DNA of 64,000 nt. It comes from Fomes fomentarius. Its lineage: Eukaryota > Basidiomycota > Agaricomycetes > Polyporales > Polyporaceae. The position numbers and the translations under genes were made by a program. Shown piece by piece: positions 1-10,476 of this stretch. The notes under the pieces were generated by a model that saw nothing but the letters and a program-made list of their open reading frames with translations, made no database searches and was not told the DNA's origin. Within the stretch, counting starts at the first letter, position 1. Each line of letters starts with the position of its first letter. The stretch spans positions 496,001 through 560,000 of the forward strand of contig JABYQN010000013.1 in the NCBI GenBank assembly GCA_022606135.1. Direction: 5' to 3'.

Positions 1-1603
1 TGGGCGATGACATCGCGCTTGACGATCTGGAGCTCGGCCCACCTACTCACGACCGCGGCCGCTCAGCCCGCAAAGCCCGTTTATCTGCAAGTGCACAAGT
101 TCATCAGATCTGGGTGCGGAAGAAGACGCGCTGGTGGTATTCTGCCTTTGCGGGCTCCGCTGCGGGTGCCATTGCTATTCTATTCGAGAAGCGGAGTAGG
201 CAAATTGGTATCGCACAGCAGATGTTTGTCCGGTGAGTTCTGGGACCTGAGAGCTTTGATAAATACTAAAATACACCCGATAGTGGATTGCAAGGCTCGT
301 TTAATGCGATGTCGGATAAGCACGGCTTCAAAATACCCCATGGCGACGTTTTAATCTTCACATTGTGGTATGTGAGCGCCTCCATTTCCTCGACACAATA
401 CTGATTCTCCTGCCTGAAGCTGTGGACAAATAATGTACGCTTTCCTAATGCGGCCGGAGACGTTGCCACCGTCCTACAATAGATGGTAACTATATGCGGT
501 CATATTGACCATGACATGACATTAACATGTCGCGCAGGATTCAAATAGCATCTAAAGTACCTGAAGAGGCAGTGCTAGTCAACAAATCTCTCGTTCGCGA
601 AGGCTATTTCGACCCAGCAGATATGGAGCGTGTGCTTAAGCACAAGGTTCGTCTTCTATGACATCCAATCATGCGTCCCTCCATTGATGCCATGCCAGCA
701 TATAACCCGTCATAACCATGCCTACCTCTCAGAACGCATCGCTCAAGCCCGCCTCCCTGATGGTCTCCGTTCTTTCGGGAGCCGTTTCGTGCCTTGTGCA
801 GTCGTGCACCCTGAACTTGATTCCTGTATCACGGTGCAGTTCGCGCACTTTTGGGAGGTATTCAAATGGATGCTCCCGATCTATGGTGCTCTGCACTTCA
901 TACCGGTGATGCTTTTCCGTCGCGACAAGCTCATGAAGAATCCATCGCGCATGTTACTCCGAGCAGCGTGGGGCACCGGAAGAAGTTCCGCCTTCTTGGG
1001 GGCGTTCGTGTTGATCTACCAGGGTAAGTATCGTACAACGACTGCACCCGTATGTAGATACTGACTGCGGCTTCTAGCGTACTTCTGTGGCAAGCATAAT
1101 CTGTACGAGAAGCTCATGTCGCTAAGGAACTCGGGGTCAAAGTCGTTGCTAGCTTATCTGGCGAAGAGGCTTCCACCTGGTGTTGTGGACACTACCATTT
1201 CCAAGTCGTCGTTCTTCCTTGGAGGTCTGTTGTCTGGCCTGTCGTTATTCGTTGAAGAGAAGAGGCGTCGAGAGGAACTAGCCATGTATGTACTTCCTAA
1301 GGGACTGGAGAGCGCTTGGATTATGGCGAGAGGAAAGGGATGGGTGGTTCCCTTTGGGAAGCTCGGAGAGCCGTTGCTGACGGCCATTGGCATGGGAATG
1401 GTCATGGTGCGTCTCCTTCTGCAGCTCCCATTGAGTGTCGTTCTGACGAGGATGCTTCACATCAAGAGCACGTACCAGGCAAGTGCACAACCTATGATCT
1501 GGGAAAATCGCACACTTACACGTCGTGACCTTTGCAGAACGACCCACAGCATCTTTCGGGGCTGGTTCGCAGGATTTTGTACCAGTTCATCGGCCCGAAC
1601 TAA
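1..1603 (+). CDS. TMEM135-like multi-pass membrane protein, copy 1 (5' end outside window)
   Basis: The open frame enters at base 1, so the N-terminus is missing. Exons joined by GT-AG introns read: a segment with RWWYSAFAGSAAGAIAILFEKRSRQ, then GLQGSFNAM...HGDVLIF, CGQIMYAFLMRPETLP, KVPEEAVLVNKSLVREGYFDP, a PCAVVHPELDSC block, an FWEVFKWMLPIYGALHFIPVMLF helix, YFCGKHNLYEKL and SSFFLGGLLSGLSLFVEEKRRREELAMYVLPKGLESAW, ending SGLVRRILYQFIGPN. This order matches the TMEM135 (PMP52-like) family, multi-pass proteins linked in animals to peroxisomes and mitochondria. The next gene downstream is a clear paralogue with the same blocks. The internal splice at about 420 uses a weak-looking AAG acceptor. 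The family call is firm; the function in fungi is inferred. Confidence 0.8.
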
Positions 1604-2209
1604 CCATCGGCGATGGAGATGCACGCATGCGTGGGCGACGCCTAGAATGACCCATACCGTAATTGTCTCAGCTACTGTACTGGAATGCTAATGCTCTTCT
1701 TAGGAACATTGACTTCCAGCTCGTCCTTGCTATTTGCCAAGTAGCGAGCAGTGTCGCTATATCTGTAAGTATCGTACTCAGGAGTCGCTATTCCTGTGCT
1801 ACGCCGAACCACCAATACAAGCTCGCCGTAATGCACCGCGTGTCTTTGCCCACCGCACACGTACGTACCGGTTAGCCTCTCAGGTTGTTCCTACTTGGCC
1901 GTGGCACGTATGCGCCCCGGGATTCGCGTTCTTGCCGGCTTTGCCTTCTTCGGGGACTCGCGCAGTTCGCGTGGGGCGATTATGTCAAGGACGTGTCAAG
2001 GGCGACCTTCCTTTGCTCACGAAAGGGGCTTGTAGTGCAGTAGCCTGGCGGGATTGCCCGCGCAGTCTCACGCCCTTGGGGTCCGGGCGAAGTTTCAGCC
2101 AAGGAGCCTGTGCGACGCCGGGACCGATATAAATGACGAAGATAGGTAGCGGAAGGAGGGGTTTGCGTTCGTACTCTGACGATACCGGTAGCCTTGCAGC
2201 GTCTCATAG
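1604..2209. other. Intergenic spacer between the two TMEM135-like genes
   Basis: About 600 bp with no convincing coding frame. It should hold the 3' UTR of copy 1 and the promoter of copy 2. A TATA-like GATATAAAT lies at 2126-2134, about 75 bp before the next start codon. Confidence 0.5.
2126..2134 (+). promoter_or_regulatory. TATA-like box upstream of TMEM135-like copy 2
   Basis: GATATAAAT lies about 75 bp upstream of the ATG at 2210. Spacing and composition fit a core promoter element, but no transcription start is visible from sequence. Confidence 0.3.
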
Positions 2210-4484
2210 ATGTCCTCTGCGGCGTCGATATCGAGTGGAGACTCCGGGAGCCTGGAGGGCATGCTCAAGAAGCACGACCGAGTACGTAAACAGACCGGCA
2301 GGGAGACCGTGCGGGGGGATGAAGTGCTGGCGTGTCTGACTTATGCATGTCGAGGAGCATTGCGTACGTAGTTTCCCATCAATCAATATTTTCTGTTGAC
2401 TGAGGTTTGCGAGCGTAGGGGCGGGCATTCTTGGATTGGCAGTACGATCCGCCTTGGACCTACTCTTCGTTTTACTCAAGATGAGGAGGATACCTAAGTG
2501 AGCCGCCTTTGCTCGTCGGAGGTCATGGTCGCGTTGATCATCCGACATCCGTCATTCGCAGGTATATGCGCGCGACGTCCGTCGGCAACGCGCTGCTCGG
2601 CCCGAAGTCAATGCGCTTTGGCTCCATGCTCGGTACGTCACCGACCTGCACATCCCACCGCATACAAAACCATAGACATATAGACATGTCATCTAGCTTC
2701 GTTTGTGGCCATATATCGCTTGATCCTTGGCACTGTGCCCGTTCTCCGCGGACAGGCAACGCGAAGATACTGTGATGCCCAGGATGCCGAAGCAGACGCA
2801 GTCAGCGGGTCAGCGGTGATTGAAGAGGACAAAAGACCTGCTAGACCGATTGATGCAGAGCGCTGGATGATTCCTGCCATTGCTGGTGCGCTGGCGGGCG
2901 CCGTCGCGATTTCCTGTGAGAGTCGTGGACAGCGTACTGGGATCGCGCAGGAGCTCTTCGCAAGGTCTGTCGTGCGCTCCTGTCTTACTGCTTCGGCCTA
3001 CTGACCCATGGACTGTGTAGGGGGTTGCAGGGATGGTGGCGGGCGGTTTCACAGCGGTATCATATCCGAGTTCCTCATGGCGATGTGCTTGTATACGCAG
3101 TAAGGTTCGTCCCGTCTCCCATTGGCGAGCGAGGTCGTGAACTTACAACGTCATCTGTGGTGTATGCTTGCCTTTCAGCTTGGGACAACTCATGTACAGC
3201 TTCGTGATGCACCCCTCAACAATCACTCATCCCTCGCTACTCCCATGGTATGTATTTCACTGTACTGTGTCTCCAGCCCAGCTGAGTGCGCATCTTCTCG
3301 CAGGCTAGATGGTGCATGCCAGGTTCCGACGCAGGGACTAAAGATGTATCGAGACCTCATTCAGAGAGGAATCATTGATCCGACCGACGCGGAAACATTG
3401 ATGCAGAGGAAGGTATGTAATCAAAGCACTGCCGTCCGATGTCGCTTTGGGAAGCTCACTTCGTGCAGGACATCACGCCGTACAATCATGCTGAGATTGC
3501 ACGACGACTCGTGCAGGCGGGGGCCGATGTAGTCATACCTCCCTCAGCGGACATGGACGTGCGTCGTATCCCGCCGTGTGCGGTCCTTCACCCAGCCGCG
3601 GACGGCTGTTTGGAAAACTCACCCGCGCAGTTCTGGCGGGTCTTTCGCTGGATGCTGCCAGGTTATATCGTGGCCCATGTTGGGTCTCTCATCGCGCGCT
3701 CCGATGTGTTGCGCATGAATCCCCTTCGAGAGATCTTTGGTGCGTTGTTGGGTGCGGTCAGGACGTCGACGTTCCAGGGGGTGTATGTCATGATTTATAT
3801 CGGTATGTGTAGCTCGCGTCATATCACAGTTCGCATATGAACTTACAAATACATTCACGTTGTTGCAGGGTTGTTCTGCGGGAAGGGCAACCTCTACAGA
3901 CTGATCGCAAAACTTCGTAGTTCAGGGCGAGCGCACCCGCTTGCGAGACTAGCCAAACACCTCCCTGCTTCAGTATCGGAGCTGCTCATCTCGGAGCAGT
4001 CGTACTGGGTCCTTGGTTTCGTCTCCAGCGTGGCGTTTTGGATAGAGCAAGAGCGGAGGCGGGAGATGTTCAATCTGTATATATTCCCGAGGGCGATGGG
4101 CAGTGCGTGGATTGTTGCACGGGGTTGGGGCTGGGTGCCGCACACGGGCAATTATGGGGATACTTTGGTATGTCTATTTGTCCTCTGGTTGTCATGGTCT
4201 TTCGGGAAGTTGACGCTTGGGCTGCAGGTTGCTGCGATTGGAATGGCGTTGATTATGGTGCGTGTTGACGTTTCCCTGCATGATGGATTCTCTTCTCACA
4301 TGGTTCTTATTGCAGAGCATCTACGAGGTTAGTTTGACTGCGTGCTCAGAAATAAGCCAGGGAAACTGAATCCTTACAGAATAAACCGCGATACCTGTCA
4401 GGCATAGTCCGCAGGATCCTACAGAAGGTGGTCGGCCCACCGAGGTGTCCGGAGAATGTGGTTAACACGGGCAAGGCACAGTGA
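2210..4484 (+). CDS. TMEM135-like multi-pass membrane protein, copy 2
   Basis: Complete gene starting MSSAASISSGDSGSLEGM at 2210 and ending ENVVNTGKAQ at 4484, with about ten short introns. In order: GDEVLACLTYACRGALRTFAS, a hydrophobic GAGILGLAVRSALDLLFVLL segment, a RFGSMLASFVAIYRLILGTVPVLR helix, a variable acidic loop, PAIAGALAGAVAISCESRGQRTGIAQELFAR, GLQGWWRAV..IRVPHGDVLVYA, a PCAVLHPAADGC block, an FWRVFRWMLPGYIVAHVGSLI helix, GLFCGKGNLYRL and SYWVLGFVSSVAFWIEQERRREMFNLYIFPRAMGSAW, then SGIVRRILQKVVGP. Copy 1 has the same block order, so the pair is a tandem duplication. In the animal family these proteins act in organelle membranes (peroxisome/mitochondria); the fungal role is unknown. 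Confidence 0.85.
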
Positions 4485-4713
4485 TGATATATATGATAGT
4501 GTACACACGGATCACAAGATAGTACAAATAAAAATTATGGGGCGATATCCTCGACGTAATCACGTCAGGACTTGCGAGAACTGCTGTCTTGGTCAAGTTG
4601 GTGATGAGATAGGCAGTGTGACCTGGGTTAGGGTCTGATGACTTCATCTCGGCTACATACAGAGGCAGGCTACAACGATCGCAGGCGTTTCACCTCACCC
4701 TCGTAGCGCACTC

Positions 4714-5100
4714 ATGTCTGCTGTCCCCCAACCATCCGGAAAGTCCCCCACACCGCCACCCGCGTACTCAGAATACCCAGAACACCAGCAACAGCATCAT
4801 TCGAGGGGCCAGGTAGCGGGGAGCTCACAGAGTCCCGTCCCATCGCCACTCGCATTCCCCACCCACGCTGCGTACTATGGACCGACACCAATAGCACAGC
4901 AGACCCAGCTACTTCCTTACTACGACCCTCGGTCACCTTATGCGATTGCTGAGGCGAGTCACCGGGCAAGGTGGCGGTTTATCACGGCGGCAATATGGGC
5001 CATGGCGATCATTGCGGTGGTGAGCTTCGTGATGGGCTGGGAGGTTCAGGTGGTTATGGCTCGGGGATCGAGGGGTGAGCCAGGGGTGTTTGCGAGATGA
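4714..5100 (+). CDS. Small proline-rich protein with one predicted membrane helix
   Basis: Uninterrupted 128-codon frame from ATG 4714 to TGA. Residues 1-80 are rich in Pro, Ser, Gln and His (PTPPPAYSEYPE, QQQHHS), with a PPAY motif of the kind bound by WW domains. Near residues 90-107 is a hydrophobic stretch, FITAAIWAMAIIAVVSFVMGW, followed by a short basic tail. This layout suggests a tail-anchored or single-pass protein with a disordered cytosolic region. I do not recognise a named family. The short length and biased composition leave some doubt that it is a real gene. Confidence 0.5.
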   Translation: MSAVPQPSGKSPTPPPAYSEYPEHQQQHHSRGQVAGSSQSPVPSPLAFPTHAAYYGPTPIAQQTQLLPYYDPRSPYAIAEASHRARWRFITAAIWAMAIIAVVSFVMGWEVQVVMARGSRGEPGVFAR

Positions 5101-6488
5101 GGAGGGCGAGGACGTACGTGCTACCGTGGCGCGGAGGTGAGCAAGGCGAGCCTTCGTCGGAGGCGGACTTTGACATAGTGGCTTTTGTTCTCCCTCCGCC
5201 ACAGACATCTGTCTATGATTTTCATGATACTACGAGAGGGCCATTCTCAATATGCACATATTCTCCGGAACAACTGTTCTCGTGTCTCGTGTAGAGAGAC
5301 CGAGAGAACATGATGCCTGGGCATGTCGCACGGTATCAGCGGGCTGCCGTCTTGTGGTCTCGGCACGTTTCCTCTATCTTGCTCTATCGCAGACAATTCC
5401 GTACCGTAGGCATGGGTTGAGCCTCGATGCTCACTTGATCACGGCGGCAGGGCCGTCCGTAGATAGTGCTTGGAGTCATTGTATACACTTTGGCAGCAAC
5501 CTGCAGTTGATTCATCCAACACGCCCGACATAGTTTAATGTGGTCCCAACGTTGCGCGCGGGAGAACGAAGGAACGGGGAGAGCTTCGGCTGGTAATATT
5601 GAATATCACTGTGAAGAGGTTGACGTTCGCGTGGCCACGAGACGAGAGCGTCCTTGGCCAAAGCCTTTTCCTTCCTCTTCCTTCCACCATCTCTCATCTC
5701 TCGACCACCATGTTCGTCCTCTGCGCCTCTCTGCCCGGGTTTTCTCTTCCTCACACCTCACATAGAAGATGATTCCTGCGTAGCCCTATTTGCTAGAACA
5801 CTCGGTATCTATTGTCAACTTGGATAATGGATGGCTGGCTATATGCACCTTGTATCGCCCATCCGCTCTGGGCGAACAATGACGACGCCTGTTGGCGGTG
5901 TGTAGACGCCGGTGAGTCTAGGGTTGGATCACGTGTGTGGGCTTGTTTGGGCATTTAAGGTTAGGTTTGTCAAGGTTTGTACACGGAATGGCCCGTGCGT
6001 GGGAAAGGGGCGCGGGCTGAATGGGGGCGTTGTGCAGTCCGGGGCGTCCGGCCGCCCGCCTTCTGACCCACATCCTCGATCAGAGCCTCTGCTCGACGCC
6101 AGCCACAGCGAGCGCACTCCTCCCCTCGCTGTCCGAAACGTCCCCGAAGCCCTCCTATCTATTGCTCTCTGCTGCCATCTCCCCGCTGCATCGTGCATTG
6201 CTCTGAACAACTCTCGCGTCACTCGCTCGTTCAACTTTCCTCGCACGCGTCGCGCATCCTCCATTCCCCCACCCCTCGTCTCCGCCTACTCTATCCCTCA
6301 AATCTGCTATAGTCTCTGCCTGTCTGTATTCATAAGACGGCCATACGCGTTCTCCTTGCCTCGCTCTCCTTGTTGCCGCCCCGGCCTGTTGATGTTCTGA
6401 ACTCGAACTCGTCTCTCGCTTCCTGTCGTCCTCAATTTTTGCCTCTGCCCTTCCTCCCTCGTACACTATTGTTGTCCCATTGTCCAAT
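5101..6488. other. Long intergenic region / 5' leader of the RNA-binding protein gene
   Basis: Nearly 1.4 kb without a supported gene. The part from about 6050 to 6488 is strongly pyrimidine-rich (CCTCG, CTCTCC, CTTCC runs), typical of fungal promoters and long 5' UTRs. Several short frames here have no recognisable similarity and I treat them as chance. Confidence 0.4.
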
Positions 6489-9400
6489 ATGACCACGTCT
6501 CTCGCTGCTCGCCGCCCTCTCCCCTCATATATTCCATCTCAGCCATCTGACGAGGGCTACCTGAACCGTTCCCTCCTCGACAACATCGACGCTCAGGGGG
6601 ACGCGGAACCGGTATCCTCGTCTGACTCAGAAGCCGCAGGCGCGTCTGCGACGACCTTTGGATCTCTCTCCACTGCATCATCCGTCGGATCTCCCTCCAT
6701 CCCATACCACATCGCCATGCAATCCCAACTTGTCCCCCGCGCGGACTCCCCAAACCATCATGCATTCCCCACTCATATCAAGTCGGCACCGCACAACTCT
6801 GACCTCTTCACTCCCGGATCGCAGAACAATACCACCCATTCAATGTACAACAGCATCAGCAGCATCGGCCTCCCCACTTCTGACTATCCGCTATCCCCAT
6901 TGGAGCCCGATGCTCTTAATTTCGCATCCAAGGCCAATGGCAGTTATGCCCACGGCCCCTTCCGGCAAACATCATATACCGCCTTCTCCAACCGCCCGCG
7001 ACACCCCAACTCCTTCCGTGACCCTACTCCCACATACCCCTCCTCGAATGATCTGTTCGGAGCATCCCAAAATCCGATGTCGCATCTACCCTCATCTCAG
7101 GTGCAGTCCGCGCTGTCTCATGGCCTTGACCCCCTTCAGCACTCTGGCCGCCCATTCGATTACGCTCCCGGCGGTTCTCAGCCCAACGGCGTATCTGCGA
7201 ATGCGGGCTCACAAAGCAAACAACTATTCGGGAATCCTGACCCTTTCAGGCAAAGCATGGATTCCACTCCCACTCTTCTCCAGAAGCAGCAGAGCGTTTC
7301 GGGTGGCCAGGCTCTCCTATCAAATGGTCAGGCTCTCCAGCATTCCCACCAGTCTTCCTTCCCAGCGTCGTTCGCGAATGGGCTCGGGAGTCATTCCTTG
7401 AGTCACAATCTTCACACGCAGCAACAGCAGTTCGCATCTCATCCGTCGGGAAGCGCTTCAGGGGCTGGCCAGAGCACTCAAGGTGGCGGGGTTACTGGCG
7501 CTCCGAGCATGAATCATACCAACGGTCCCGCGCCCAACTCCCAAGCGCAGGAGGAGATCTCTACCATCTTCGTCGTGGGATTCCCAGATGACATGTCGGT
7601 ACGTAATGGTTCGATGTCCAAGTCCATGTGACTACGCGCTGACTGCTATTCTTGTTATCAGGAACGGGAATTCCAAAACATGTTCACATTCTCGTCTGGA
7701 TTCGAGGCCGCCACTCTCAAGATCCCCAACAAGGAATCGACGTCGTACGGCAACGCTAATGGCCAAGGCAATCGTGCGCAGGGCCTGCCCATACCATTCA
7801 GTGGCTCGAACGATCCGTACAACCTGGTCACGATGAACCAGGGCGGCGTGCTGATTGACGGTGGCCGGGATGGTTCAATGACGTCCTGGCCTGCCTCCGC
7901 TCCAAACGACGAGGGTCATTTCATGCAGAACAACATGCCCATGCAGGCGCCACGCAAGCAGATCATTGGCTTCGCGAAGTTTCGCACTCGAGCTGAAGCG
8001 TTAGAAGCTCGTGACGTCCTCCAAGGTCGTCGCGTCGACGTTGAGAAGGGGGCTGTCCTGAAGGCTGAGATGGCGAAGAAGAACCTTCATACCAAGCGCG
8101 GCCCTGGCGTTGGCCCCTTGGGACTGCCACCCTTCCCGGGCGCAGCCGCGCCTGACACCCTGACAGGTCTCCCTGGACTTCCTGCCGCGGGCGAAGCGCT
8201 GGCTCAGCGTGACAAACAGCTGGGCGCGCTCGGTGCCATGGGGATCGGGCTGGGTGGCTTTGGTCAGAGGCGCGATCGGATTTTCGACGGCTCTGATGAC
8301 GAGGACCATCGTAGGAGGGGTGAATACTCTACCATCGGCCTCAACACATATGGCACTCGGGGACCTCGAGAACGTGCTGAGGAAGACGAGCGTGAGCAGA
8401 AGCGCAGAGAGAAGGAGAAAGAGGCCGCAAGACTCCGTCAGAACTCGTTCGCCGCTTTCCATTCCGTTCCGCAACAGATGGTTCGTCAGGGCGCGAACTC
8501 CCTGCTCTCCGCGGAGAACGGTTTGAGCTCCAATGGCCTCGCTCTGCCATCGTCGCCACCGTCCCTTCAGAGCTTGCCCACACAGTCAGAAGGCCTGGTC
8601 GGCCCTTGGGGCAACCTGCAAGACGTCAGCACCTCGGCGGTACTGAGGAAGATGGGGCTTCCTCAGCATTACCTCCCTGGTCTTCCGGCCCGTCCTCAGT
8701 CGCCTTCGGCAACATCTCCGCCCGCGTTCGAGGCATTGCCAAGCACTGTGTCGGCTTCGCAGAACGGACATTCTGCGCCTGGTAGTCGAAGCACGCAGTT
8801 CTCCCCCGATTCTATGCCCTCTTCTCTCCCTGGTCACCCCTCTCTCCCAACCCGTCCTCGTCCTCAGTCGCCAAACAGCGAACCGCCGTCGCATCTTGGC
8901 CAGTCGGGACAGGTATCGTCGTCCCTCCCTAACTCCAATACGTCAAGTGTCAGTGGCTCGCAAAGCGGACACGAAGATGAGTTGGTCCGCTCTGTCGGAG
9001 CGCTGGCACTTTCGACAGAGTCGGGATCGACGTCGCCGCAATTGCCGTCTCCTGCTTCCGGCACAAGCTCGGGGGCGGCCGCACTGGAAGTGACCACAAC
9101 CCTCCGATCAACACCCTGTATGTCGGCAACCTGCCTACTTCCACGTCGCCGGGTGGCTACACCCTCAGCTATCTGGAGGACCGACTGAGGGAGCTCTTCT
9201 CGAGGCAGCTCGGGTATTGCAAGCTCTGCTTCCGCCAGAAGAGTAACGGGCCCATGTGCTTCGTCGAGGTACGTGGTCTCTTCTGTTGTGTGCGACGTTG
9301 CGATGTTGAATGTGTTGTGCAGTTCAAGAACGTGCAATATGCGACCAAAGCGCTCAATGAACTCTACGGTGACACCTTGAATGGTCTCGTTAGAAATGGT

Positions 9401-9904
9401 GGCATACGTCTCTCGTACAGCAAGAATCCGCTTGGTGTCCGCACACCGAACAGTGGCGGCAATGTCCCCACGTTCCAGCAGCAACAGCAACAGCACAATC
9501 CCATCAGTGAGATGCACGATAGTCACCGTGATTCTATCTTCCCTGGCGACCCGTACTCCCGGCATACAGACTCCGCCGACACTATTCGTGCCACCCGCCG
9601 CGATACCTCTGGCATGACGTCGCCCACTTCCTCATACCACTATACCACCTCCCCTCCACCTCCTCGCTTCTTCTCCCCTCCACCTCCCTCGGGGACTTTC
9701 TGCGGTCCGCTGAGCACCACGACGGCTTTCCCTCGCGTCAACCCACAGGGGTATGGCGGCTTCTCTTCGGGCACTACGTTCTCTCCTTTCGGCATTCCTC
9801 ATTCTTCGATACCCGATCAGCCCAGTGCTGACGCCAGCAATGACCATCTCGCACATCCACTTACCCCGGTGGCGGCCAACATAGAGGCTAGCCGTGCCGG
9901 TTGA
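6489..9904 (+). CDS. Whi3/Scw1-type RNA-binding protein with two RRMs (one-base frame break in the sequence)
   Basis: Starts [17 protein letters not shown] at 6489. Exon 1 (to 7598) is a Ser/Asn/Gln-rich disordered region ending at the first RRM ([14 protein letters not shown]). Exon 2 from 7662 continues that RRM (EREFQNMF, then [23 protein letters not shown]). A Pro/Ser linker leads to a C-terminal RRM with NTLYVGNLP as RNP2 and NGPMCFVEF as RNP1, then [11 protein letters not shown] and [14 protein letters not shown], the hallmark of the Whi3/Scw1 family. Introns are 7599-7661 and 9269-9322. These proteins bind mRNAs and affect cell size, cell-wall integrity and RNP condensates. Between linker and C-terminal RRM the reading frame shifts by one base at a G5 run (9071-9075) with no convincing intron, so an indel is likely. 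Confidence 0.82.
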
Positions 9905-10476
9905 CGACCGCAAGTTCGCAATCGCATCCCCTGCATGTACCAATTATGTGATCCCATCCTCTCACCACCTCAGCGCATATTTACCGACTCGTACATTTCC
10001 CGGACGTTCCACTAGCCTCGGCTTGCAATCTCGCGCACTATCATCCCTTGATCGCTTACATATCTCTCACTCTTCCACACTCCCAGCTCTATAAATGAAT
10101 TCTACAGATGCTTATAGTTGACCGTCTTGTCTCCGCCGGTAGTACTCCTTAGTTCATCGACTCTCCCGCCTTGCGTTGTTCGTCTGCATAAAGTACCATT
10201 CCGTGCTCCGTTGTCCTCCTGCATTTTGCATACATGCTGTTCTGCTAGTCTCTAGTCTCATCTGGGTACATAGCACGCTTCTGTTCCTCACGATATGTAT
10301 ACTACTATTTACTCGCGCAATCGATTGTGCTGAGCCATGTCTGATGATGGTGTGCATGAACATTGAACAACATGGATCAGTAAAGCGGATTCTACAACAT
10401 GCGTGCGTATCGACATAGCTGTACGATCGAGAGCGAAACCCAGCAAAGAACGACGACGACATGACCTCCACCGACG
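9905..10476. other. Convergent intergenic region (3' UTRs)
   Basis: About 570 bp between the stop of the RNA-binding protein gene and the stop of the opposite-strand PPP4R3 gene. No coding signal or repeat was seen; presumably the 3' ends of both transcripts. Confidence 0.4.

Noticed and set aside
1734..2132. 132-codon frame between the TMEM135-like genes
   Set aside because: Non-ATG style start, low-complexity Arg/Cys/Pro composition, no domain, located in the promoter region.
8913..8965. Short intron in the Whi3-like gene (GTATCG donor, CTAAC branch, acceptors 8947-8965)
   Set aside because: It shifts to the right frame but leaves an in-frame TGA at 8978-8980.
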